A DNA stretch of 64,000 bases. Origin: Adiantum capillus-veneris. Its lineage: Eukaryota; Streptophyta; Polypodiopsida; Polypodiales; Pteridaceae. Under the pieces are notes generated by a model that was given only the letters and a program-made list of their open reading frames with translations, did no database searches and had not been told where the DNA came from. The stretch lies in contig CM043956.1 of assembly GCA_014529385.2 (NCBI GenBank), positions 87,287,721 to 87,351,720 of the forward strand. The letters are read 5' to 3'. Position 1 is the stretch's first letter; each line of letters begins with the position of its first letter. A program made the translations under genes and the position numbers. Below are positions 34,069 to 44,700 of this stretch, one piece after another.

Positions 34069-37000
34069 CTACCCTACACCTAACTGCTTGCGAAAATGCG
34101 CAAAGCTCTCTGAGGGAAGTCCTTTTGTAAGTAGATCAGCAGGATTTTCTGTGGTGTGAACTTTGACAAGCTGAAGTTGCTTATCCTCGAGCATTTCCCT
34201 GATGAAATGATACTTCACATCCACATGCTTTGTATTTGAGTGATAAATTGGATTGCGAGCCACTTGTATAGCACTTTGACTATCACAATATAACACAGGC
34301 ATCTCTTCTTTGATTCCCAAATCTGTTACTAGTCGATTAAGCCAAATTGATTCTTTGCATGCCTTTGATGCTGCAACATATTCAGCCTCTGTAGTAGACT
34401 GAGTAACACAATCTTGTAATCTAGAACGCCATGATACTGCTCCACTAGACAATGTAAAGACATACCCTGACGTAGACCTTCGGTTGTCTAAGTCACCTGG
34501 ATAATCTGAGTCTGTAAAACCCTTTACACTTAGCTCCTGACTCCCATAGCATATACGCATACTCTTTGTAGCTTTCAGGTATCTCAATATTCCTTTCACT
34601 GCCTCCCAATGTTCCTTGCCTGGTTTTGACATGTATCGACTTACTACTCCCACTGCAAATGCAATGTCTAAGCGAGTAGCAATCATTGCATACATCAAAC
34701 TACCCATTGCAAACGCATATGGAATCTTATCCATTTCAGCCTGTTCTTCCTCAGACATAGGACAATCTTGTTTGCTAAGTTTCACATATGGTGGCAATGG
34801 AACACTCAATGCCTTTCCCTTCTCCATATTGAAACGTTGCAAAACCTTGTCAATATACTCTGTTTGAGATAACCAAATCAACTTCTTTGATCTGTCTCTC
34901 TCAATGCGCATACCAAGTATATGACTTGCCTCACCCATGTCTTTTATGTCAAACGATTTTGCCATCTTTGACTTCAAAGATGAAATTTCTTCCAAGTGCT
35001 TGCCAACAATCAACATGTCATCCACATACAAAATAAGGATCAGCCAACTGCCATCCTTAGCCTTCTTTGTATATAGACAATGATCGAACTCACTACGTTT
35101 GTAGCCTTGAGAAAGCATAAACTTGTGGAACTTATGGTACCATGCCCTCGGTGATTGTTTTAAGCCATAAAGACTCTTTAACAACTGACATACCAAATCT
35201 TCCTTGCCTTTCTCAACAAACCCTTCTGGCTGCTGCATGTAAATTTCCACATCTAAATCACCATGCAAGAACGCTGTCTTGACATCCATTTGGTGCAACA
35301 CCAAATCTAATATGGCAACCAATGCAAGAAAGCATCTCAATGTAGTCATCTTGACCACCGGAGAGAAGAATTCATCAAAGTCCATGCCTTGTTCTTGCTT
35401 AAAGCCCTTGGCAACAAGCCTTGCTTTGTACTTTGGCTGACTATCATGAGTGGTGATCTTATACCTGTAAACCCATTTACAAGGTAGAGCCTTTTTGCCC
35501 AGTGGTAATTTAACTAGCTTCCATGTCTGGTTTTTATGCAGAGCTGTTATCTCTGACTGCATGGACAATTGCCAATTCCCGGAGTCCTTCATTTGCACTG
35601 CTTCCTTGTAACATGAAGGCTCATTGCAATCAGTCAGCATGACATAGTTCATAGATGGAACAAACCTATCAGGAGGTCGCGTGATACATTCAGATCTACG
35701 CACAATAGGTGGCTCAAGCTCAGCCACAACCTGTGGTTCCACTCTATCCTGTCCTTGCTCCTCTTGAGCCCTGACATTTTGTCTTGCACGTTCAGGTCCA
35801 TCTTCTTGGAAGACAACTCTTCTAATCTCCTCAACCCTCTCTAGTTTAGAATGATATTTGGATTCATTAAAGTGAACATCATTGCTGCGGATAACCTTTC
35901 TGGATTCGGGATCCCAAAGTCTATACCCCATCTCACCAGAATTACCATAGCCTAGAAAGATGCACTTTCTACTCTTTGGCTCAAGTTTGTTCCTAAATTC
36001 CTTTGGAACGTGAGTATATGCCTCACAGCCAAAGACTCTGAGATGCTTGTATGAGGGCATTTTGCATGACCATACCATCTCTGCCACTGAATCCTTCTGC
36101 AAAACCTTGCTAGGAGATCTATTTATAAGATGAACAGCTGTTGATACAGCTTCAGCCCAAAACCCATTTGGCACTTGTGCATTAGACAACATACTTCTGA
36201 CCTTCTCTTGTATGGTCCTATTCATCCTCTCAGCAACACCATTTTGAGGAGGATTGTAAGGAGCAGTAAGTTCACGTTTTATACCTTTTGACTCACAAAA
36301 GTCCTGAAAGGCCTTTGAAACATACTCTCCACCATTGTCAGTGCGTAAGCATTTAAGCCTCTTGCCACTCTGATTCTCCACAAGTGTCACAAACGTTTTG
36401 AAAACACTAAACGCTTCATCCTTGTGTTTGAGAAAGTAAACCCATACTTTCCTCGAGTAATCATCTATAAATGTCATAAAGTAAGAAGCTCCCCCTAGAG
36501 ATAGGTTAGGCATAGGTCCACACAAATCACTATGAACAAGTGCCAACTGTGTATCTCTTCTACTGCTTCTATGCTTATGTGGCTGCTGTGTTTGCTTACC
36601 ATATAGACAATGTTCACAGAATTCAAAATCATTAAATGACAAGCCAGGAAAATAACTAGAACGAGACAAGATTTCCATTCCCTTCTTGGACATATGTCCT
36701 AACCGGCTATGCCACAAAGAAATGTTTGGCTGCTCGGTTACATTGATTACATTTTTAGAGACATTTGATACATAAATCATGTAAAGTCCTCCAGACTTTA
36801 CTCCATGTGCTATTGTCATAGAACCCTTGGATATCTTCCACATGTTCTGTCCAAAAGTGGTGACGTAGCCAGCATCATCAAGTAAACCTGTGCTGATCAA
36901 ACTCTTTGTAATTGCGGGAACATGTCTCACATTCTTCAGCGTGAAAGAAGATCCATTCTGAAACTTCAATTGAACATCTCCAACACCTAAGATCTCACAT

Positions 37001-38049
37001 GTCTGCCCATTGCCTAGCCGAACATGATCTTTAGTGGTCACATAAGAGGTAAACCACTCCTTGTTTGGAGACACATGAAGTGATGCCCCTGAGTCTATAA
37101 TCCAGTCACTCAGTGCATTTCCATCAGATGCTGTAAGAAGAGCTGAGTCCATTGTATTTTTCAAGAAGTAGATATCTCCTGACACTAGACTGTCATCCTC
37201 TGCAACAGTGTTTGTCACATTTATTTCTTGAATCTTCACTGAGGACTTGTTCTTCTCACCATGGTCTTCTGCTTTCTCTTTGCCTTTTTCTGCTTTCCAT
37301 TCTCTGCAGTCTCTTTTCATGTGACCCTTCTTGCCACAATGGTAGCATTCTATGTCACTCTTGCCTTTAGCACTGCGGAACTTGCTACGAGACTGATCCC
37401 TCTTTCCACCTTTGTACTTTTCTTTGGTCCTTCCCCTGACAACTAAGGCTGTTCCTTTGCCTTTGTCCATTGTCTTTCTGTTGGTTTCTTTAGTAAGTAG
37501 ACTGCCTTCTACACCTGCTATGGTCAAACCATCTGGAGGTGCAGAATTACTCCAAGTTGTGCGAAAAGTGTCCCAACTTTCCGGCAATGTGATCAACAGG
37601 AACATAGCTCTAACAGGTTCATCAAACTTGACACCTTGAGCTGACAACTGACTGTAGATGGTGTTGAATTCATTCAGATGATTGGACATAGGTGTCCCTT
37701 CTTTCATCTTCAAGTCAACAAGCTTCTTAAGCCAGTATACCTGTGAAGCTGCACTCTGCTTCTCATAAAGATCACTCAACTTTGTCCATGCTTCATAAGC
37801 CGACATCTCGTCTGCTACATTGAAGTAAACGCTTTCTGCCAAAGTCAGCATAATGGTAGAAAGTGCCAATTCATCCATTTCGCTCCATTCATCTTCGTCC
37901 ATATCTTCTGGTTTTATCCCATTGAGATTTATAGGTTTTATCTGCTTCTTTTGTACCAACACGTGCCAAATCTGCTTCTTCCACAATGGGAAATTGGTTC
38001 CATCCAGCTTCTTGATATTGTAAAGAGCAGTGTCCTGTGATCCAGCCAT
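34069..38049 (-). CDS. Ty1/copia Gag-Pol polyprotein, 1326 residues
   Basis: Single open frame without stops. Order of domains: gag (residues about 1-230, with LDGTNFPLWKKQIWHVL at the start), zinc knuckle CYHCGKKGHMKRDC, protease active site DWIIDSGASLHVSP, GAG-pre-integrase WHSRLGHMSKKGMEIL, integrase core with VHSDLCGP, TDNGGEYVSK and NPPQNGVAER (the D-D-E residues), reverse transcriptase with KARLVAKGFKQEQGMDF, TAFLHGDLDVEIYM and the YVDD box, then RNase H with FTDSDYPGD, TEAEYVAAS and ADLLTKGLPSE. The start codon is the first in frame after a roughly 1.1-kb leader. Copia elements make Gag and Pol from one frame, as here. It makes the particles, cDNA and integration enzyme for the element. 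No missing catalytic residue was seen. Confidence 0.96.
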   Translation of the reverse strand: MAGSQDTALYNIKKLDGTNFPLWKKQIWHVLVQKKQIKPINLNGIKPEDMDEDEWSEMDELALSTIMLTLAESVYFNVADEMSAYEAWTKLSDLYEKQSAASQVYWLKKLVDLKMKEGTPMSNHLNEFNTIYSQLSAQGVKFDEPVRAMFLLITLPESWDTFRTTWSNSAPPDGLTIAGVEGSLLTKETNRKTMDKGKGTALVVRGRTKEKYKGGKRDQSRSKFRSAKGKSDIECYHCGKKGHMKRDCREWKAEKGKEKAEDHGEKNKSSVKIQEINVTNTVAEDDSLVSGDIYFLKNTMDSALLTASDGNALSDWIIDSGASLHVSPNKEWFTSYVTTKDHVRLGNGQTCEILGVGDVQLKFQNGSSFTLKNVRHVPAITKSLISTGLLDDAGYVTTFGQNMWKISKGSMTIAHGVKSGGLYMIYVSNVSKNVINVTEQPNISLWHSRLGHMSKKGMEILSRSSYFPGLSFNDFEFCEHCLYGKQTQQPHKHRSSRRDTQLALVHSDLCGPMPNLSLGGASYFMTFIDDYSRKVWVYFLKHKDEAFSVFKTFVTLVENQSGKRLKCLRTDNGGEYVSKAFQDFCESKGIKRELTAPYNPPQNGVAERMNRTIQEKVRSMLSNAQVPNGFWAEAVSTAVHLINRSPSKVLQKDSVAEMVWSCKMPSYKHLRVFGCEAYTHVPKEFRNKLEPKSRKCIFLGYGNSGEMGYRLWDPESRKVIRSNDVHFNESKYHSKLERVEEIRRVVFQEDGPERARQNVRAQEEQGQDRVEPQVVAELEPPIVRRSECITRPPDRFVPSMNYVMLTDCNEPSCYKEAVQMKDSGNWQLSMQSEITALHKNQTWKLVKLPLGKKALPCKWVYRYKITTHDSQPKYKARLVAKGFKQEQGMDFDEFFSPVVKMTTLRCFLALVAILDLVLHQMDVKTAFLHGDLDVEIYMQQPEGFVEKGKEDLVCQLLKSLYGLKQSPRAWYHKFHKFMLSQGYKRSEFDHCLYTKKAKDGSWLILILYVDDMLIVGKHLEEISSLKSKMAKSFDIKDMGEASHILGMRIERDRSKKLIWLSQTEYIDKVLQRFNMEKGKALSVPLPPYVKLSKQDCPMSEEEQAEMDKIPYAFAMGSLMYAMIATRLDIAFAVGVVSRYMSKPGKEHWEAVKGILRYLKATKSMRICYGSQELSVKGFTDSDYPGDLDNRRSTSGYVFTLSSGAVSWRSRLQDCVTQSTTEAEYVAASKACKESIWLNRLVTDLGIKEEMPVLYCDSQSAIQVARNPIYHSNTKHVDVKYHFIREMLEDKQLQLVKVHTTENPADLLTKGLPSESFAHFRKQLGVG

Positions 38050-39127
38050 AGCTACGCTTCACAACTTTCCTGGGAAAAATTCGGCAGAGTTTCCCCTGTA
38101 ATCTGACCTCTGAGCCAATATCAACCTGTCAAATGAACCAAGAAAGCTTCAGATTCTACAGAAATTTCGGCAGAGTCTCCTTTGTAAAATGGCTATGGTG
38201 TACTCAAAAAACAAACCAAAAACAGCTCAAAAAACCGCTGTCTCTCTAACACTGTAAGCTGTGGGTAAACCTGTCCTGCACCTGTACTGTCTCTCACTGT
38301 CCTGTCACTGTCCTGTAAGCATAGACTACGACAATGCCTCAACAGCAGTAAAGCAAAGATGCAATCCCAACTGTCTAACTCACAGTCAATACATCCTAGC
38401 TGCCTATCTAAGGGTGCTCGAGGGATCGCTCCAAGACCTGTATCACCGAAAGGATCTCAACATTTGAGAATCCCCCAGCTCAATAAAACCTCACTCGACC
38501 CTCAACAAAGGCTGCAGTAAATCTGACAATACATAGACTTCCCACAAAGTCATACATCCACAAATCTCTCACTATATGCTGTAACCGCTGCGGCGGTTGT
38601 TTGCTGCGTGACTCACAGCCAGCAAACCCTCAACAGACATACATCATCTCTGACAATGCATCCCATGTGGAAGTACCTGCAATGTCAGGATGAAATCTGG
38701 GATATCAAGCAGCAAACACAAGCTACCTGATGAACTAGTGGATGTCGCCTACAGTCTGTGTGTAGATGCGCCCGTGTCGTATGTGACACGCCTCCAAGAA
38801 CTGTGAGCCGTCCTTTGTTGTGTAGACAGCCACAAATCAGCACTATGGAAGTGTAGATATCCTCAACACTTGCAATCGTAGGCCGAAATCCCAAATTTGC
38901 AGAGTCGGATCTGCACCCGTCGAGACCACGTAGTCGAAAATGGCATGCGTAGAACTTTGTCGAAGCCGAACGGTGGCCGAGATGACCTCAGAATGAAATT
39001 CTGAGAACATCAAACCCTTCGTGCATTCCCACAGGATTTGGGGCCGTGTCTTCGCCTGTCGAATCTCACTCCAATATGAGAAGGTGACTCTGGCTACCTG
39101 CAAATGCTGCCCCGAGTCTTGATCTAA
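38050..39127 (-). other. Copia untranslated leader
   Basis: Between primer site and gag start on the minus strand; only short open frames, as usual for copia leaders that hold packaging and dimer signals. Contains scattered ctgtcc/cctgtca repeats near 38270-38320. Confidence 0.7.
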
Positions 39128-39139
39128 GCTCTGATACCA
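39128..39139 (-). other. Primer-binding site for initiator Met tRNA
   Basis: Minus-strand TGGTATCAGAGC two bases from the 5' LTR edge, complementary to the 3' end of plant initiator-Met tRNA. Confidence 0.92.
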
Positions 39140-39141
39140 TT

Positions 39142-39329
39142 TGAAGGAGTACGAGCGGAAGTGCGACGCGAGAGAGAGTGCGAGAAGAAGAGCACGACGA
39201 TATGGTGAACTCGCTCTACTGTAATGTGTAGAGCATAGTGAGTTCTTATTAGGTTTTTACAAAAGAATATGTGTACATACCTGACGGCCCGCCCACTTAC
39301 TTGGGCGACCACATTGGGCTTTATACCCC

Positions 39330-39333
<4 letters not shown>
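39142..39333 (-). repeat. Copia 5' LTR
   Basis: Intact TG...CA ends (tgaaggagta to ataccccaaca on the plus strand). Followed directly by an AG microsatellite at 39334. Confidence 0.94.

Positions 39334-39382
<49 letters not shown>
39334..39382. repeat. (AG)n microsatellite, right half of the copia target
   Basis: Continuation of the AG tract that lies left of the copia at 33637-33777. Confidence 0.95.
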
Positions 39383-39385
<3 letters not shown>

Positions 39386-39707
39386 TGGTTTTTGTCAACG
39401 TTAGATTGATTGTCAACAATTTTTGTCATATTTATAATGATTTTTGTCATATTTAGACAGATTGTCAATAATGTTGGACACAAATGCACTCATACATGAA
39501 CCAAGGGGACATGTTATTGCTTGAGACTGGGGATAACATGGTAGCAAACAGGTAGGCAATTTGTGACAACTAACCTCCAACCAACTTGCATGAGTCAAGG
39601 TTGAAGCACGTCATGGTAAACACAAGAAACATAATCGTTAAACTTGCACAACCCGATGGAACGTGGGACATAAGAACCTGCACCATTTTACTTAAATACC
39701 ATGTGTC

Positions 39708-39926
39708 ATGTGGAGATGCATAAAGACACACACAGACACGTGTACCATTAGTAAGACACCTGCCGAAGGGGGGTTGCGCGAGCTAGTGGGGTGGTTTAAA
39801 AATGTACCAGGGGGTGGTTTCAAATGTTACTCGTTTAGCCCTGAAGGGAAAAGACAGCATGCTGAGGCACTCATTCAAGAAAGAGAATATCATAGGGGGG
39901 TGTAATTGATTGCCAATTGTGCGGCT

Positions 39927-39960
<34 letters not shown>

Positions 39961-40184
39961 CGGAGCTTAAAGGCAGAGCTAGTGTACTAGCTGAGGTTGT
40001 CAAGAAAGCGGGCCGGGATATCAGCTTTCTTCAAACACCGTTAGGTAAACGGCTCCTGGGTTGGTATAACATTGATGGAAGTCACGAGGATTGGAAGCTT
40101 GTGAACAACCAAAGCGCAAAAGAAGAAGCTCTAGCCTACTACTTTTCAAACTTGCAATTGTTGGCGCGCGCGGCTCACGCATGA
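39708..40184 (+). other. Unrecognised open frame with one stop
   Basis: One plus-strand frame stays open for about 475 nt, with a single TAA at 39903-39905 and a CT microsatellite (39929-39957) inside it. The conceptual product contains GGFKCYSFSPEGKRQHAEAL before the stop and LGKRLLGWYNIDGSHEDW after it. Residue mix is protein-like and more GC-rich than the flanks. I do not recognise a family; organelle-derived or captured gene sequence is possible. The TATA box at 40.63 kb lies downstream and so does not drive it. Confidence 0.35.
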
Positions 40185-42389
40185 GCTATGACTCTTGCGA
40201 CTTGCCGTTGCTTGGCATTGCTGCTCATGCGGCCCTTCACTCCATCCAATTAGCTCTCCTGAAGTATAGAGTATTCTATCCTATCGTATTCTATCCTATT
40301 TCGGAACTAAATGCCCACCGTCATTTCATGGTACATAGCTAGCCTATGTAAAGAAACTTTAATTTTACTCCTCGCTTGACATTATATCACACAGGGCCTG
40401 CCATCAAGCTTTCCATGTCACCTTCAACCCACTCATCACCTCATGATAAATAGCCCATTGTAGTTTAGTATTCCATGAGGGTAAAGACTCATGCTTGAAT
40501 TTTTCCCCCCAAAAACTTGGAATTTAGCTGACATATGAGAACTATTAGAGGTAACTTGACTATATTAGTAGGTACTTCCACTAAAATTCTCTAAATTTAT
40601 AGGGTTTCTCACCTTCAAATCTATGCTATATATAAAGGGGGAAGGTAGTTTGATAGCCCCTCCCCCCACGTGTCCTCATTTCCTCGTTCTATTGCCTTCC
40701 ACCAATGTGCATTGGCAGCCTGGTTAGACAGTAAGAGAGAGAGAGAGAGAGAAGGGGGGGGGGGGGGGTTTGTTGTTGCCAGAGGCAGCACCTCCTGACT
40801 AGTCGAACATGTAGAGGTAAATCTCAAAATTTGTGGTTGAAAGAGTCTTATTGTTTTGCAAATGTTTGTCTCAACTCCCAAACAATCAGCTTGAATTTGA
40901 AACTACTATATAAAAGCATAGGAGAAAAAAGGCATTTTGAAATATCAATTTGTGAAATACATAGTTAGAATTTTGGAAACTGTCCTCAATGGAGTGTTGT
41001 TTGATGTTGTATGCAAGCTGCTTATTAGCTCGTCCTTTGTGTCATTGTTTAGCAAGAAGAATCACCAAGAAAAATGAGAATGTTAGATGAAGAAAGTTTT
41101 ACTCTACAGTCCTTCGAAACCACCAATGCTAAAATTTGATCCTAGAATTTTCTCTCATACTGCCAATCCTTATCGCCAGTCTACTTTTCCCAACAGTCCA
41201 CTAAAGTTCAACTCATAGGTTCCCCCACACAGCATTATGCCTTCTACCTTGCAAGAGCACTTGCCGAGCTGGTTTTCTCAAGAAAATTTAGCTTGATATG
41301 AGCTATTTGGGATTCTCAGAGACATTTAGTTGTTTGAGATTCTCCAATTTCATCCTCTTCTTTACATAAATACAATATTTTATTGTCTTCTTCAAATCCA
41401 AAACCAAAAATAGGCAAAACGTTCTAGCTTAACATTAGCAAAAGCAAGGAAATTTAGGTATGGATTTGGTTAGGAAATTGAAAACTTGTAGCACCATGGC
41501 ATGTAGGCTTGTACTTAGACGTGTGAAGAGTAGCATGAGCTCTCTTTAGCAAGGATTGTATCACATTTCTTGAATCTTTATTGGAAAAATATAAGTCAAA
41601 AGGTTAGGGCTTCAAACTCCTAGAAATGAGTCTTACGCAATAGTACTTCAAAATGCTAAAAAATATTTAAGATGGTTAGGGCTAGTTACATGGCTTTACT
41701 CTAAACTCCACAAAGGGTGGGTCATAAGTACTTGCAACGGAGGCAAAACAATTATAATCCTATAAAGGTATCCTATGAGGCCCTCTTAAAAAATATGAAT
41801 ACAAGTCAAGAATGAACCACCAAGAACAAGCTTTAGGATTGAGAGGATTGGAGGATGTTAAGATTATGTCAGGTTGTGAAATAAATAGCAACAAAGATAG
41901 GAGCTTGTCGTAAATGAAAGTAGAGAAAATGCAAATATTCAAGACAACAAAGAAATATAAATTTTTATTACCAAGATGATACAATGTGATGGAATCCACC
42001 CATTCACTCTTACGTTTGAGCTTAGGGCTTAGATGTATGACCGGGCTAATAGGGAAAACATGAACTAGCAAGAGCTAGTTAATAGGAGCTTATATGGTGA
42101 CTTAGGCAACTCAAGCTAATAGGGTGTACAAGTTGGCAGGGCCTAGGTAATCACAACATAGGATGCATTGGCTCATGGTAGTGGCCTTTATTGATAGTGT
42201 TGAGGGCGGGTGGTAGGTTAGTGTATATAGGGCGGTTGGTTTATGTGGCCTTGACTATGATATTGCACTCCTCTCCACTACCTGTGTGACCACCGGCCAC
42301 CGACAGACCATTTGCTAGATAGGATATACACACATGATACAACATCATAGGGAATATTCTAAGAAATATACTCCAAAAAGGTTGGGCTC
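40185..42389. other. No gene recognised; TATA box and GA/poly-G tract near 40.63-40.77 kb
   Basis: ctatatataaaggggg at about 40626-40641 is a strong TATA box. About 95 bp later come a short AG run (40735-40753) and a 15-base G run (40754-40768). The rest is AT-rich with no coding signal that I recognise. Confidence 0.45.
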
Positions 42390-42728
42390 TTGAATGAGCT
42401 CTCAACTATCTATAGTCACAACAAAAGACCTCTTCAAAAACCATTATCAAGTGCATTTATGGCTTCTCCTCATCTCACGGCCTTACAATGTGCAACACAC
42501 AAGAAAAAGAGACAAAGAGTTGATAGGTGGGCACTGATTGTATACTTAAATTTCATGGTGCCATTCAAAAAAGTCACTTCCAAAAAGAACATGTATATTG
42601 TTATGCACACATGTTATGTCAGCAAGTGGGTTGAAGCCAAGGCATTACCACACAACACTACCAAATCCATAGCCACATTTTTGTATAAAAATATTATGCA
42701 GATATGGATGCCCTCTCCCTTGGACTAA
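42390..42728 (+). pseudogene. Ty3/gypsy integrase fragment
   Basis: The plus-strand frame ends with MYIVMHTCYVSKWVEAKALP and TTKSIATFLYKNIM, which is the start of the gypsy integrase catalytic core (the YILVAxDYxSKWVEA block). It is truncated before the second catalytic Asp. Just after it, gactaatcacacg occurs twice at 42723-42760. The neighbouring gypsy RT runs on the opposite strand, so this piece is inverted relative to it or derives from another copy. Confidence 0.75.
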
Positions 42729-42759
42729 TCACACGGCTAGACTAATCACACGACTATCA

Positions 42760-44396
42760 AAGTAGCTTGGTTTGTAATATTTACCCACTTTTTGCATCGG
42801 CACAACATCAATGGCAACGATACCAACCATCATGGGAACATAGAAGTCATCCTCATTCTTAGGTGGGCAAACCATTGGCAGTTGGTAAAGAATTTCCTTC
42901 GCTCTGTTAAAGGCTATCTGTGCATCTTAAGTCCACTAGAAACCATGAACCTGGTGACTCAACCTTTCAAGAGGGTATGCATATCATGAAAGCATCCAAA
43001 AGAACCTAAAAAAATACTCAAAATTATGCACAAATGAAGCCAAAACTTTCGCATTGGTTGGGGGCTCTATCAAATCCAAAGCCTTGACCTTCTCTGGATT
43101 GGCTTCTATTCCATTCTATGAGGCCACAAAACCCAATAAATGAGCCTGTGGTTGAGACAGGTTGCACTTCTTGGGATTCAACTGCCCACCTTCTTCATCC
43201 AGCCTTTGAAAACATAACTTTTAACTTTGACAAATGCTCAACCCTGGAACTATAACACCCAAGATCATCCATAAAAACGCTGATAAACTTACCTAGGTAT
43301 GGTCCAATGACCTTATTCTTCCAATCTTGAAACGTCACATATGCATTCACCAAACCAAACGGAATCATGCGATAGGTAAAGCACCCCTATGGCAAAATGA
43401 AAGTGGTCTTTAACCAATCCTCCAAAGCAATACCAATCTGGAAATATCTTGAAAATCCATCCATAATGAAATATCTCTCATGCCCTGCTACCTACTTCAA
43501 GATCTCATCCTAGAATGGCAAGGGATAGTGATTTTGCTTCATAGCAGCATTCGATGGCTTATAATCTGCACATACTCTCCACTTCCCATTCTTTCCTGGT
43601 GTAATAACAACATGTGAAACCCACTCAAACTCCTTTACTACAAAGATAATACTTGCCTTGAGTAGCTTGCTAATCTCCTGCTACAAGGCCTCCTTCTCAA
43701 TCTCTCCCAACCTCCACAGCTTTTGTGCTCTTGGCTTGTACCCCTCTTTGAGTAGAATTTGATGCTCCACCCCTTTAGCTCCCCGCAAGTCTTTGTACTC
43801 CATGGAAAAGAGATCAGGGCATGATGCACACAACTCAACATAGACTTTCTTTTCTTGCCTGGTTAGATCTTCACCCAACATGCCCTCTACTTCTGACACA
43901 TCCAAACCACAAACTCGAGCTTGCATACCTTTATTGGCATTTAGGGAATCCACCATAACTTCAAATAAACCAACTTTAGTAGGTCCTCATTGCTCTCATC
44001 CTCTTCTTCAATGTTGGTATGCCTGGATCCCCTCCATCATCTTCTACCACATGATGGAAGTGGCTCTCCCTAGTCTTCAAATCAAGAGGCACCACCTACC
44101 CACCATTTTCTCGATCAAGAAATGTAAAACCCCCCTTCTTCCAATCCTACTTATCTCCTATTGTAAGCAACCATGGCCTCCCTAAAATGACAGGGTAAGC
44201 ATTCTCCCTACTTTCATCACAAAGAAATCAATGAGGCATTCAATTCCCATAACCTTCACCTTCACATCTTGAGCCACTCTCAAAAACCTCACTTTGGCAT
44301 GGCATCCTCATCCACACATTGGACCTAACCATAGCCTTGATACCTATGTCCTTCATAGCAACCTCTATTAGCACACAAGCTTGTGCACCATCAACA
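42760..44396 (-). pseudogene. Ty3/gypsy reverse transcriptase and RNase H remnant
   Basis: Read on the minus strand. Near 43956-43681 is the pre-RT segment (LTRQEKKVYVELCASCPDLF, HQILLKEGYKPRAQ). The RT core follows through several frames: VSHVVITPGKNGKWRVCADY, a changed YFIMDGFSRYFQI, FILPxGCFTYRMIPFGL and the catalytic box as FMDDL near 43270. Next comes NPKKCNLSQPQAHLLGF-like sequence, then RNase H scraps down to 42770. The upstream end (44396) is exactly where copia B was inserted; the gypsy protease continues on the far side at 49444-49708. Stops and frameshifts throughout. Confidence 0.8.
44392..44396. repeat. Target-site duplication CAACA (left)
   Basis: Identical to 49444-49448, immediately outside the two LTRs of copia B. 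Confidence 0.9.
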
Positions 44397-44625
44397 TGTT
44401 GGAATTAGGGTTGCAGAGAAACACACACAGCTTGGAGAAGACGAAGGAAGCTCAAGGCACACAATAGAGAGTGTATTACTTGGTGTGCAATGGAAAGATA
44501 GATAGCCCTAGAGTGATGAGTGTATATATCAATGCACGGGGGTGAAAAACCTCTTAAAGAGGGAAAAAATACCCCAGTGGTCCTAGTGTGTTCACACACA
44601 TCACTACCACATGTATATGGTAAAA
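44397..44625 (-). repeat. Copia B 3' LTR
   Basis: Plus-strand tgttggaattaggg to tatatggtaaaa; the CA end of the other copy (ggtaaca) has mutated here. Confidence 0.9.
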
Positions 44626-44700
44626 AATCCCCCCTGGAGTGATGCGGTGAACGAGAGCTGGCACATGAGTAAAGGGAAGTGCTATGCCCTGAGGACATGA

